This document shows positions 8,502 through 17,364 of a DNA stretch of 64,000 bases, piece by piece. This DNA comes from Aliishimia sp039978895. Its GTDB lineage: Bacteria; Pseudomonadota; Alphaproteobacteria; Rhodobacterales; Rhodobacteraceae. Location: assembly GCA_039978895.1 (NCBI GenBank), contig JBDWAL010000012.1, forward strand, positions 37,187 through 101,186. The letters are read 5' to 3'. The position numbers and the translations under genes are program-made. Each line of letters starts with the position of its first letter. Position 1 is the stretch's first letter. The notes beneath the pieces were generated by a model. It was not told the origin of the DNA. It saw nothing but the letters and a program-made list of their open reading frames with translations, and did not search any database.

Positions 8502-9767
8502 TCACCCTGCGCTGGCTTCTTCTTTTTCAGCTTCGCCATGTATCATCAAAGGAGCAGCCTCAGACGTCACGGCCTCTTCATTCACCACAACTTCAGTAAC
8601 GCTATCCAGACCCGGCAGTTCAAACATTGTGTCGAGTAGGATATCTTCCAGAATTGATCTTAGGCCACGCGCCCCAGTCTTACGTTCGATCGCGCGTTTC
8701 GCAATCGCGTTCAACGCATCATCGGTGAATGTCAGTTGCGTGTCTTCCAGCTCAAACAGGCGTTGATATTGTTTGATCAACGCGTTTTTAGGCTTGGTTA
8801 GAATTGTGACCAACGCGTCTTCGTCGAGATCTTCCAAAGTCGCAAGAACAGGCAAACGGCCAACAAATTCAGGGATCAAACCGAACTTCAACAGATCTTC
8901 TGGCTCGAGCTCCGTGAATATCTCGCCAATGCCGCGATCTTCTTCCCCGCGCACATCAGCGCCAAAACCCATCGCGGAGCCCTTGCCACGTTGCGCAATA
9001 ATCCGATCAAGACCCGCAAACGCGCCACCACAAATGAACAGGATGTTCGTTGTGTCCACCTGCAGGAATTCTTGCTGCGGATGTTTGCGACCCCCTTGCG
9101 GAGGAACAGACGCAACCGTACCTTCCATCAACTTCAACAACGCTTGCTGAACGCCTTCGCCGGACACATCGCGCGTGATGGACGGATTTTCAGATTTTCG
9201 CGTAATTTTGTCAACTTCGTCAATGTAGACAATTCCACGCTGTGCGCGTTCTACATTATACTCTGACGATTGCAGCAGTTTGAGAATAATGTTTTCGACA
9301 TCTTCACCAACATACCCAGCTTCCGTAAGCGTCGTCGCGTCCGCCATTGTGAACGGAACATCGAGAATGCGCGCAAGCGTTTGGGCGAGAAGCGTCTTAC
9401 CGCAACCGGTCGGACCAACAAGCAAAATGTTGGACTTAGCGAGTTCGATGTCGCCGCCTTTTTGAGCGTGGTTCAACCGTTTGTAGTGGTTATGCACCGC
9501 GACAGAGAGCACCCGTTTCGCAGTTGCTTGTCCGATCACATAATCGTCGAGCACTTCGCAAATATCTTTCGGCGTCGGCACACCGTCGGTAGCTTTCAGT
9601 CCTGAGGCTTTGGTTTCCTCGCGGATAATGTCCATACAAAGTTCGACACATTCGTCGCAGATGAATACGGTTGGGCCCGCAATCAGCTTGCGAACCTCGT
9701 GTTGGCTTTTGCCGCAGAAGCTGCAGTAAAGGGTGTTTTTCCCGTCCCCGCCCGAGTTGCTTGCCAT
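8502..9767 (-). CDS. clpX: ATP-dependent Clp protease ATP-binding subunit ClpX
   Basis: ClpX (421 aa) is the AAA+ unfoldase that selects, unfolds and threads substrates into ClpP. The N-terminal zinc-binding domain has its four Cys at residues 15, 18, 37 and 40. Walker A is GPTGCGKT, Walker B is IVYIDEVDKI, and the pore loop GYVGEDVE and the RKH loop region are intact. The IGF-type ClpP-binding loop reads LIPEFVGRLP nearby. The length is normal. It lies downstream of clpP on the same strand, with a 185-base gap. Confidence 0.97.
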   Translation of the reverse strand: MASNSGGDGKNTLYCSFCGKSQHEVRKLIAGPTVFICDECVELCMDIIREETKASGLKATDGVPTPKDICEVLDDYVIGQATAKRVLSVAVHNHYKRLNHAQKGGDIELAKSNILLVGPTGCGKTLLAQTLARILDVPFTMADATTLTEAGYVGEDVENIILKLLQSSEYNVERAQRGIVYIDEVDKITRKSENPSITRDVSGEGVQQALLKLMEGTVASVPPQGGRKHPQQEFLQVDTTNILFICGGAFAGLDRIIAQRGKGSAMGFGADVRGEEDRGIGEIFTELEPEDLLKFGLIPEFVGRLPVLATLEDLDEDALVTILTKPKNALIKQYQRLFELEDTQLTFTDDALNAIAKRAIERKTGARGLRSILEDILLDTMFELPGLDSVTEVVVNEEAVTSEAAPLMIHGEAEKEEASAG

Positions 9768-9952
9768 CTTAACCTTTCATGCCAGGGCCTTCCCTGACTT
9801 TTCTACGCGGCTTCTGCCGCAATGCGTCGTACCTTTGACCGTCGATCAACGGCAGCTTAAGACAGCCCCTCGCGCGCCACAATCGCAAAATGAGTCGCAC
9901 TTAACAGAGCGCGAACTTGTGATCAGCGCGGCACGCAGGGCCGTCCCTTAGT

Positions 9953-10585
9953 TTACTTTTCGTCGTCATCGCCCTTTGCGCGATTTTCGACGATTTCATC
10001 AATAAGACCCCAATCCTTGGCATCCTCAGGCGACATAAAGTTATCCCGCTCAAGCGCGTCTTCAACCTTCTTCAAGGTTTGACCCGTGTGCTTGACGTAA
10101 ATTTCATTCAAGCGCGTTTTCAGTTTCTGGGTTTCTTGCGCATGGATCATGATATCCGTGGCCTGCCCCTGATACCCGCCGGAAGGTTGGTGGACCATAA
10201 CGCGAGAATTTGGCAACGAGAAGCGCATACCTTTTTCACCGGCTGTCAGCAGCAATGATCCCATCGACGCTGCTTGCCCAATCACCAAAGTCGATACTTT
10301 GGGTTTGATGTATTGCATGGTGTCGTAGATCGAAAGTCCTGACGTCACCACACCGCCGGGGCTGTTGATATACATCGAAATTTCTTTGCTCGGGTTTTCC
10401 GCTTCAAGGTGCAGAAGCTGTGCCACGATCAAGCTGGACATGCCGTCATGTACCGGACCGGACAGGAAAATGATCCGTTCTTTCAGCAGACGGGAGAAGA
10501 TATCATACGCACGTTCGCCGCGCGACGTTTGCTCCACCACCATGGGGACAAGTGTGTTCATATATGTGTCGTGTGGATCTTGCAT
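9953..10585 (-). CDS. clpP: ATP-dependent Clp protease proteolytic subunit ClpP
   Basis: ClpP (210 aa) is the tetradecameric serine protease that works with ClpX. The catalytic triad is readable as Ser107 (ASMGS), His132 (MVHQPSGG) and Asp181 (LERDNF). The GGVVTSGLSIYDTM segment is also typical. The start gives a normal length; the C-terminal tail is acidic and basic (KGDDDEK). Confidence 0.97.
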   Translation of the reverse strand: MQDPHDTYMNTLVPMVVEQTSRGERAYDIFSRLLKERIIFLSGPVHDGMSSLIVAQLLHLEAENPSKEISMYINSPGGVVTSGLSIYDTMQYIKPKVSTLVIGQAASMGSLLLTAGEKGMRFSLPNSRVMVHQPSGGYQGQATDIMIHAQETQKLKTRLNEIYVKHTGQTLKKVEDALERDNFMSPEDAKDWGLIDEIVENRAKGDDDEK

Positions 10586-11267
10586 ATCTGCTGCCTCTCA
10601 AGTCATCGACGGGACCATACCCGCGAGTGGTTACAAGAGTCTTAGTCTCGCGAAAAAGGGGCTGCAAGGGGGCGCGCGCATAGGTTGCCCTGCGAAACAG
10701 CGGTTTCGCCGCGAAACCCAAGGAAATTGTTGCAATTTATCAGCGTCAAGTTTTTTAAAATTCGAACGTTCGATAAGTTAAACAATTGTTAATAATGCTA
10801 TTTATTGACCGCACCTCCGCGCCACAGCTGCCCGTCGGCATTGCCCATAACCACCATATCCTCTTGCTCTGAGTGTCCTTTTTTAAGCACTGTTTGGCCT
10901 GCCGTCATAACAAAGCCGTTCGCTTTGCTTTTTCACAAAAATCTACGCAGTCATCGATCCAACTGTCGCAAATTCAAAATTGGCTTCAAGCGCACGCATC
11001 AAAACTGGCCCTCGAAAACAAACGTAAAGCCAATTGTCGCACCCAAAGCTCAGAACAGTTTTAGCTACGTTTTGAAGTAAAAGCCGCCCCGATCCCACGT
11101 TTCCAAGTTGACGACAGGCCTTCGCCACAAGCACCACCGTCGTCACCTTTGCCTGTGGCGAAGGTTACCTTGCAAAGAAAACACACACCCAGTCCAATGC
11201 CCTCCCTCGCGCACAAAGCGAAAAATCGCCGAAGCGCGTGTTGTTTTTTTTCCCGCTCTGGTCGAAG
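10586..11267. other. Intergenic region upstream of clpP and phoX
   Basis: Between divergent clpP and phoX no gene is recognised; the open frames here have no family resemblance. The stretch includes two overlapping inverted repeats at 10692-10718 built from GCGAAAC/GTTTCGC, and it must contain the clpP promoter. The phoX end carries the PHO box listed separately. Confidence 0.5.
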
Positions 11268-11285
11268 CTGTCACCGCGCCGTCAC
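11268..11285 (+). promoter_or_regulatory. PHO box upstream of phoX
   Basis: The direct repeat CTGTCAC-CGCG-CCGTCAC matches the PhoB-binding pattern of two 7-base half-sites with a 4-base spacer (11-base periodicity). It lies about 77 bases before the phoX start codon. PhoB~P would activate phoX under phosphate starvation; that is inference from the site and the gene. Confidence 0.6.
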
Positions 11286-11361
11286 AAAGAACGGACTAAA
11301 GATCATAAGGCGATGCGAGAACGAGTCTCGCGGCCAAACCTTAATAGTGGGAAACACCAAA

Positions 11362-13386
11362 ATGGATCGCAAGGACATCATTAATGACCCCAGCCACGGG
11401 AACAAAGCAGAGGCCTATGAAGCCTTTGACGACATTCCGACAAATCCAAACTTAAACAAAACAATCGGCGATGTGATCAACGCACGCTATGGCCGCAGAG
11501 ACGTTCTGCGCGGTGCATTGGGCGTATCTGCTGCAACCGCGCTCTTTGGAACCTCAGCCCTGATCGCACCAAATTCGGCGCAAGCTGCCGGCACGTCACG
11601 CTATAATTTCAACGAACTCACTTGGGGCAACGACGAAACGCATCACATTGCGGACGGATATAATGCCGACATCCTACTGCGTTGGGGGGATCCAATAACC
11701 GCCGACGCACCAGATTTCGACGTCATGAACCAAACCCCTGCCGCACAACTCAAGCAGTTCGGTTACAACAATGATTACGTCGGCTTCACCGCTTTAAACG
11801 ACGAAGGCACCCGTGGATTGCTGTGTGTAAACCACGAATACACCAATGAAGAAGTTATGTTTGCCGGATTGGGCCGCCAAGATCGCGCCGACTTTAAAGA
11901 CATGACCAAAGACCTCGTTGATATTGAAATGGCCGCGCATGGCGGAACCGTTGTCGAAATTGCACAAGGGTCCGATGGCAAATGGGCGCTGGTCAAAGAC
12001 AGCAAATACAATCGTCGCATCACACCCCTCGACACTAATATGACCTTCTCGGGACCCGCTGCCGGACATGACCGGATGAAAACCAATGCCGATCCAGATG
12101 GCATGACCGTGATCGGCACCGTGAACAATTGCGCAGGGGGCATGACGCCATGGGGCACCTATTTGATGGCCGAAGAAAACGTGCACGGGTATTTCTGGAC
12201 AGATGTTCTGGATGCGGACGGTAAGCCCGACCTTTCCGGCCACGCTGATGCGGCCCAAAAGAAACGCTATGGTGTGCCCGGCAAATGGTACGCATGGGGC
12301 AAATTCCACGACCGTTGGAACATCGACAAAGAACCAAACGAAGCAAATCGTTGGGGCTGGATCGTTGAAGTCGACCCGCGCAACCCAGATGCCGCGCCCA
12401 TCAAGCACACCGCTTTGGGCCGCTTCCGCCACGAGGGAGCAGAAACCACAATCGCGTCAGACGGTCGTTTGGTCATGTATTCCGGCGACGACAACCGCTT
12501 TGATTACATGTACAAATATGTCTCCAACGATGTGGTCGCCGGCAACGAGGGCTTTGGGTCCAAATTGCTCAGCGAAGGCACGCTTTATGTCGGGCGTTTC
12601 AACGAGGACGCCACAATCGATTGGCTGCCATTGGTCCACGGCGAAGGTCCGTTGACGGTTAAAAACGGGTTTGCATCACAAGCCGATGTGTTGATCGACA
12701 CACGGATCGCGGCAGACGCTTTGGGCGCCACGCCCATGGATCGCCCAGAAGACGCCGCCCCACGCGGAGACGGAACAGCCGTTGTGATGTTGACCAACAA
12801 CACACGCCGCAAACCCGGTGACGAAAACCCAGCCAATCCACGCGCCGATAACAGCTTTGGCCACATCATCGAGATCAAAGAAGACGGTGGCAATCATTCG
12901 TCTACGCACGGCACATGGGACCACGTTGTGATCTGCGGCGACCCTTCAATCCAATCGGTCGGCGCGCAATGGAACCCAGAGACATCCGAAAACGGGTGGT
13001 TTGGCTCCCCAGACAATTGCTCTTATGATGCCAGCGGACGGCTTTGGATTTCGACCGATCAAGGCGGCAGTTGGGGCAAAACCGGAAAATCTGACGGATT
13101 GTACTCATTGGAAACCGATGGCGAGCTTCGCGGACATTCCAAGCTGTTTTTCCGCTGCCCCGTCGGCGGAGAACTGTGCGGGCCGTATTTCACCGATGAC
13201 GACGAGACGCTCTTTATGGCCGTGCAACATCCCGGCACAGATGGGACCAAGGACCTAGCCGGGTTTGAGCGCAATTCGACCTTCGAAGATCCGGCCACAC
13301 GCTGGCCTGATTTTGATCCGGCCATGCCACCACGCCCATCCGTCGTGGTCGTCACCAAAAAGGGCGGCGGCAAGATCGCCGTTTAG
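11362..13386 (+). CDS. phoX: PhoX-family alkaline phosphatase (DUF839), Tat substrate
   Basis: A 674-aa periplasmic phosphatase of the PhoX family, which hydrolyses phosphate esters using Ca2+/Fe cofactors and is common in marine bacteria. A cytosolic leader of about 40 residues precedes a twin-arginine signal (GRRDVLRGALGVSAATALFG) ending at AQAA, consistent with Tat export of a folded metalloenzyme. Family segments include LCVNHEYTNEEVMF, NCAGGMTPWGTYLMAEEN, GWIVEVDPRNP and the C-terminal GLYSLETDGELRG. I chose ATG 11362 (MDRKDIIND) because the longer frame runs into unconserved sequence and over the PHO box. A GGGA site lies 9-10 bases upstream. Confidence 0.92.
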   Translation: MDRKDIINDPSHGNKAEAYEAFDDIPTNPNLNKTIGDVINARYGRRDVLRGALGVSAATALFGTSALIAPNSAQAAGTSRYNFNELTWGNDETHHIADGYNADILLRWGDPITADAPDFDVMNQTPAAQLKQFGYNNDYVGFTALNDEGTRGLLCVNHEYTNEEVMFAGLGRQDRADFKDMTKDLVDIEMAAHGGTVVEIAQGSDGKWALVKDSKYNRRITPLDTNMTFSGPAAGHDRMKTNADPDGMTVIGTVNNCAGGMTPWGTYLMAEENVHGYFWTDVLDADGKPDLSGHADAAQKKRYGVPGKWYAWGKFHDRWNIDKEPNEANRWGWIVEVDPRNPDAAPIKHTALGRFRHEGAETTIASDGRLVMYSGDDNRFDYMYKYVSNDVVAGNEGFGSKLLSEGTLYVGRFNEDATIDWLPLVHGEGPLTVKNGFASQADVLIDTRIAADALGATPMDRPEDAAPRGDGTAVVMLTNNTRRKPGDENPANPRADNSFGHIIEIKEDGGNHSSTHGTWDHVVICGDPSIQSVGAQWNPETSENGWFGSPDNCSYDASGRLWISTDQGGSWGKTGKSDGLYSLETDGELRGHSKLFFRCPVGGELCGPYFTDDDETLFMAVQHPGTDGTKDLAGFERNSTFEDPATRWPDFDPAMPPRPSVVVVTKKGGGKIAV

Positions 13387-13402
13387 GCCAATCCACAAAC
13401 AC

Positions 13403-13436
13403 CCAAAGGCCCCCTTTTTCTTGGTGGGGCCTTTGG
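13403..13436 (+). terminator. Hairpin terminator candidate after phoX
   Basis: A perfect 11-bp stem (13403-13413 with 13426-13436) and a 12-base loop begin 17 bases after the phoX stop. There is no T tract after the stem on this strand, so efficiency is uncertain. Confidence 0.6.
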
Positions 13437-13473
13437 CTTGAGGATCGGGCGTCTTTTGGTCTAAGATTATGAC

Positions 13474-13860
13474 ATGCCCAAAACTTCTTTGTTCCCGCCC
13501 AATTCTCGCCCCCAAGCCGAGGCGCTGAAACTCTCTCCTGGTATCGTATCTAACGGCCATGTTTTCCTCACCGGAGTAACCGGTAGTCTGCCAGACGGAT
13601 GCATGCCGTTTGAGCCCGAAACACAATTTCGCAGCGCCTTCGACAAAATCGGGGAGGTTTTGGCCCAAGCCGGGTTGGATCACAGTGCCATTGTCGAAAT
13701 GACCACCTATCACATTGGGATGGAATACCATTTTGATCTGTTTGAAACAGTGCGTGCCCAATATGTTCAAGACCCATTTCCGGCTTGGACCGCGATAGAA
13801 GTTGCAGGCCTCAGGCGCAGCGGAGCCTTGGTTGAAATTCGGGTTGTCGCCGCGCTTTGA
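13474..13860 (+). CDS. RidA/YjgF-family protein
   Basis: A second Rid-family protein (128 aa) unrelated in context to the one at 8017. Family features are SPGIVSNGHVFLTGVTGSLPDG, the QFRSAFDKIGEVLAQAGLDHSAIVEMTTYHIGM helix-strand unit, PAWTAIEVAGLRRSGALVEI and a final strand. The segment AWTAIEVAGL replaces the usual 'R.a(v/t)..v..Lp' motif, so deaminase activity is not assured. The biological substrate is unknown. Confidence 0.88.
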   Translation: MPKTSLFPPNSRPQAEALKLSPGIVSNGHVFLTGVTGSLPDGCMPFEPETQFRSAFDKIGEVLAQAGLDHSAIVEMTTYHIGMEYHFDLFETVRAQYVQDPFPAWTAIEVAGLRRSGALVEIRVVAAL

Positions 13861-13993
13861 GCGTTTTGGGGTTGGCCCGCCCTATCAGCTGAAAACAGCC
13901 CAAAATAATCGACGGAATATCGCGCAGTGTTCGTGTAATGTAGAAAGGGCCATCACAAGCGCCAGTACACCACACCGTAAGATTGGAAAGTTG

Positions 13994-14968
13994 ATGAAAC
14001 ACCCGTCTCTGTTTGTCTGTTTTGGCCTATTGTCGACACCTGCGTTCAGCGACACGCATGGCGGTCCATTGCATCACATTGAGCATTTCTTTGAGAATGC
14101 GACCGTCATTTCCGGCCCAGAGATCGTTGACTGCACCTTGTCGCGCGGCACGGAAACCTCGTGTTTCAAGATCACCGTAAAAGCCGAGCCGCAAAATCAC
14201 ACGCCGGGCCCATGGTGTCCGACATCCATCACGGACAGCGCGGATCAGGGTGGAATTTGGCTGAATGATGGGAAAGTCCACGACGTAGATGGAATTTTTG
14301 TGAACAATCTCAAAGAGTTCTACGACGACGATACTTGGCAATTGTATGATCCAGACACCGGGAACATCCGCGTGACTGACACAAAAACATCCTGCGAGGC
14401 CGCCGCGCGGCCAGATGTTGATCCTGCCTTTAACAATTACTGCGTGCAATGTTTGCCCGAATACATGCCGCAAGATGCAACCATGACCTATATTATTCCA
14501 CTGCAACCCGCGCGCACATGGCGCACAAATCCGACGCAGTTTGGTGGCTCGGGTGTGGCTTATAACGGAATTCGCTTAGACGGACCTGCTCCTGTCGATG
14601 CCATTTTATCGGCACATACGATTGCCCCGTTTGATGATTGCGGCGGGCATGTGAACACCCATGTCGGGTATCATTATCACGCCGTGACTGATTGTTTGCA
14701 GGGCACGCAAACCCAAGCGGGTCACGCCGCACAAATTGGGATTGCGATGGATGGGCACGGCATCTTTGCCCGAGCGCTGGCTGATGGCGTGGTGCCAAGT
14801 GACCTTGACCGCTGCAATGGACACACGGACGAATTTTTGGGCTATCACTACCACGCAGGCGAGGCTGGCTCCAACGCGATTTTGCCGTGTTTGCGCGCTG
14901 AAAGCGGGTGTTCTTCAGAAGATCCGGACCGGGTCTGCGATGCGTCTGCCCGCCCATCACGTCCGTAA
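13994..14968 (+). CDS. YHYH domain-containing secreted protein
   Basis: A 324-aa exported protein with two copies of the eponymous motif, VGYHYHAVTDC and LGYHYHAGEAG, and an intervening IGIAMDGHGIF. The family function is unknown; the His clusters suggest metal binding. An N-terminal signal peptide (MKHPSLFVCFGLLSTPAFSD) supports export, and about ten Cys residues suggest disulfides in the periplasm. ATG 13994 follows a GGAAAG site and gives a proper signal peptide; the frame is open further upstream but overlaps the Rid gene. Confidence 0.85.
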   Translation: MKHPSLFVCFGLLSTPAFSDTHGGPLHHIEHFFENATVISGPEIVDCTLSRGTETSCFKITVKAEPQNHTPGPWCPTSITDSADQGGIWLNDGKVHDVDGIFVNNLKEFYDDDTWQLYDPDTGNIRVTDTKTSCEAAARPDVDPAFNNYCVQCLPEYMPQDATMTYIIPLQPARTWRTNPTQFGGSGVAYNGIRLDGPAPVDAILSAHTIAPFDDCGGHVNTHVGYHYHAVTDCLQGTQTQAGHAAQIGIAMDGHGIFARALADGVVPSDLDRCNGHTDEFLGYHYHAGEAGSNAILPCLRAESGCSSEDPDRVCDASARPSRP

Positions 14969-15012
14969 AATCCTGCTTTGAGTTTTTGCGCAAACACGTT
15001 AAGCTTCCGCAT

Positions 15013-15615
15013 ATGGAAAAAAGACCTAACATTTGTGACATCGAGAGCGGCGCCGCGCTCAAACAATGGTATTGGCTCAAGTCAGAATTGTTGGATGAGG
15101 TCCGCCGACGTGGCCTGCGTCAAGCGGGTGGCAAATTTGATTTGTTGGATCGGTTGGCGCATTTTCTCGATACAGGTGAACCCGACCTGCCAAAAGTGAA
15201 ATCACCGCCACGCACGTCAAAGTTTGATTGGCACTCGGAAGAACTTCGCCCTGAAACTGTCCTTACGGACAGCTACAAAAACACACAAAACGTGCGCAGG
15301 TTCTTCAAAGCCCATGCTGGTGAGCAGTTCAAATTCACCATTGGCTTCATGGACTGGATCAAGGCGAATACCGGGAAAACCCTTGGCGATGCCGTTGACG
15401 AATACCACCGTCGCAAAGCTGAATAAGCGGCTCCGGGGTTTCAAACGGACATCAAAGAGCACAACCAATTCAATCAGTACACGCGCGATTTTTTGGACGA
15501 AAACCCGAATCTGAGCATGGCTGACTTGCGCAAAGCTTGGGGTTGGAAGCGTCGCCAACCGACACAAGACGGGCGACATCGCTATGAAGCGTCAGACCTC
15601 AAAGCGCTCGACTAG
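15013..15615 (+). pseudogene. SAP-like/DUF6434-type gene interrupted by an in-frame TAA
   Basis: The frame from ATG 15013 encodes 137 residues and hits TAA at 15424-15426, then continues open in the same frame for 62 codons to TAG at 15613-15615. The first part has a SAP-like helical segment (KSELLDEVRRRGLRQAGGKFDLLDRL) and a DUF6434-like segment (FDWHSEELRPETVLTDSYKN, VRRFFKAHAGEQF). The part after the stop (NQFNQYTRDFLDENPNLSM, W-G-W-K-R-R, GGRHRYE-like GRHRYEASDL) looks like the natural C-terminus of the same family. A single substitution (for example CAA/GAA/AAA to TAA) would explain the break. A sequencing error or a functional truncated protein are alternatives. SAP-like helices suggest nucleic-acid binding. 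Confidence 0.7.
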
Positions 15616-15618
15616 GGA

Positions 15619-16179
15619 TCACATCATCGCAGCAGCCGAGCGTGACGTGAACACACGGATATAATCGCCCGGCGATGATCCGGCCCAATACACCCACAGT
15701 CGCGCCGGATTTTCGGCATCTATCCAGACATAATCGCCCGGCTCCAACCCGCGCAATTCGATGCTGATGTAGGTCACATCCGTGTTGGCAAGAAAATCTG
15801 TCGCCGCCATGGTGTCCTGAAACGTCGCAACGCCCAAGATTGGGGCATCAAAATCCACATAGCCATGATGAATGCCGGACAGGCTGTCAAAGAACACATA
15901 GTGGCTTGCGACGACCGTGCCATAAGGGATCATACCATCATCTTGTCCGCCAATATCCACGCGGATCGGTTCTTCGAGGACAATGTTTTGATCCTCGTCA
16001 AAGGCGTAAAGATTGTCGTCGTCAAATGTATCTGCCCCGACGGCAAAAGGTTGCGAAGGATCCAGTTTCACGAAGCTGCCGTACCCATTTTGACGCATGA
16101 TATGGCCATCAAGCACCGTTGCCATGCTTGGCCCGGCACCAAGCACAAGCGCGCATATCGCGCCTAAACAATATCGCAT
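15619..16179 (-). CDS. Secreted hypothetical protein
   Basis: A 186-aa protein I do not recognise. ATG 16179 has a GGGGG ribosome site and gives a typical signal peptide (MRYCLGAICALVLGAGPSMA). The mature part is acidic and beta-rich, with MRQNGYGSFVKLDPSQPFAVGADTFDDDNLYAFDED near its N-terminus and a C-terminal MAATDFLAN...ISIELRGLEPGDYVWID region. PEP-CTERM or other sorting signals are not seen. It converges on the interrupted SAP-like gene with 3 bases between stops. Confidence 0.7.
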   Translation of the reverse strand: MRYCLGAICALVLGAGPSMATVLDGHIMRQNGYGSFVKLDPSQPFAVGADTFDDDNLYAFDEDQNIVLEEPIRVDIGGQDDGMIPYGTVVASHYVFFDSLSGIHHGYVDFDAPILGVATFQDTMAATDFLANTDVTYISIELRGLEPGDYVWIDAENPARLWVYWAGSSPGDYIRVFTSRSAAAMM

Positions 16180-16348
16180 AAATCCCCCAGTCGATTTGGA
16201 CACCCACACTAGTCGAATGCCACAATGCATCTAGTGTCCACGAGCGCGTTCGCGTAAATGTGTAATTGGGATCACCCTAATCCATCACCTTAACTTAGAG
16301 CCATAAGACGCTATTTTAATTAAAATTTTTTACAGCTCAAAGTCACAC

Positions 16349-17092
16349 TTATAAAATGACATCGCCGGTGGCATGGTCAATCACCTCGCGGGCCGCTTCT
16401 ATCAATTGCGCGTTGGTTTTTGCGGGGCGTCCATCGGGCAAATCCAAAGTGTCTTCAAACCCGATACGTGTGTCAAAGCCTAGACGCGCTGCCTCAGATA
16501 GGCACGGCCACGCGCTGCGTTCCATTCCGTGCAGTAAAATCGGTGCAAACAAGCCGCGTTCGCGGAGCACTTGGCGGCAACGCAAAGCTTCTTGGCGGGC
16601 CAAAGGACCGGGGGCATCGGGCATTTCTAACAAAACGCGCAAGATCGCGGATTTTGGCACCTCGCGACACAGCTTGCGTGCATCCCGGGCATTCCAAACC
16701 CCTGCTTCGATGCCAATGCCACGCGCGTGCAACATGGAAATCACCGCAGCGGCATCCGGTTCATTGAGGTTAACCGACACGTAATCAGGCAGCACGTCCC
16801 AAGCTTGCATATCAGCGTGACGTGCTTCGCCGCCCGGTCGGATCCAATGACCTGTGCCAATGCCAACAGGCATGCGCGGAACCGCCGCGCGGATCGCATT
16901 CAACGCCTTCGCCACATCGCGCGGCGCAAGGGTTTCTGACCCTGTGTCATCACGCGGATGCACATGCAACATTTCGGCACCCGCACGTTTGGCAGCCACT
17001 GCATCTTGGGCCAATTGCGTGGCAGTGATCGGCACATTTGGTGTTTCAGACAGCGTACGCCCACCATTCAGGCAAGCCTGTAACATCGTCAT
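16349..17092 (-). CDS. Beta-keto-acid cleavage enzyme (BKACE / 3-keto-5-aminohexanoate cleavage-like)
   Basis: A 247-aa TIM-barrel protein of the BKACE (DUF849) family, in which a zinc-dependent Claisen-type cleavage splits a beta-keto acid with acetyl-CoA to give acetoacetate and an acyl-CoA. The zinc-binding motif is seen as HVHPRDD (His43, His45). Further family features are GTGHWI, DYVSVNLNEPDA, GIEAGVWN and FDTRIGFEDTLDLPDG. ATG 17092 gives a start at MTMLQACLNGGR, matching the beginning of the barrel; the upstream part of the frame is not conserved. It is shorter than most family members (about 270-310 aa), and the substrate is unknown. Confidence 0.83.
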   Translation of the reverse strand: MTMLQACLNGGRTLSETPNVPITATQLAQDAVAAKRAGAEMLHVHPRDDTGSETLAPRDVAKALNAIRAAVPRMPVGIGTGHWIRPGGEARHADMQAWDVLPDYVSVNLNEPDAAAVISMLHARGIGIEAGVWNARDARKLCREVPKSAILRVLLEMPDAPGPLARQEALRCRQVLRERGLFAPILLHGMERSAWPCLSEAARLGFDTRIGFEDTLDLPDGRPAKTNAQLIEAAREVIDHATGDVIL

Positions 17093-17364
17093 AATCCACG
17101 CTCCCGCAGTTTCCCACACCCTCAACCGCAACGATATGTCAGCCGATTGCTCCAACAACATCAACGCGTGGGCAAGGAAGAAGGTCAAGCAAGTTCTGCG
17201 CTCAAAGCGATTTCACCACGTTCAGACACAGCAAGTCAAATTCGCAACACACGTTAGATCGCGTGGCAAAACTTACCAAAATTTCAATCGGTCGCGCGGC
17301 ATACTTCATGTCGGTTCAGGTTGGCTTGTTATCTTTGGGTCCATTGTCGGTCCAAGGAGATATG

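Noticed and set aside
10805..11080. Small plus-strand open frames between clpP and phoX
   Set aside because: They overlap in several frames, have no family resemblance and no convincing ribosome sites.
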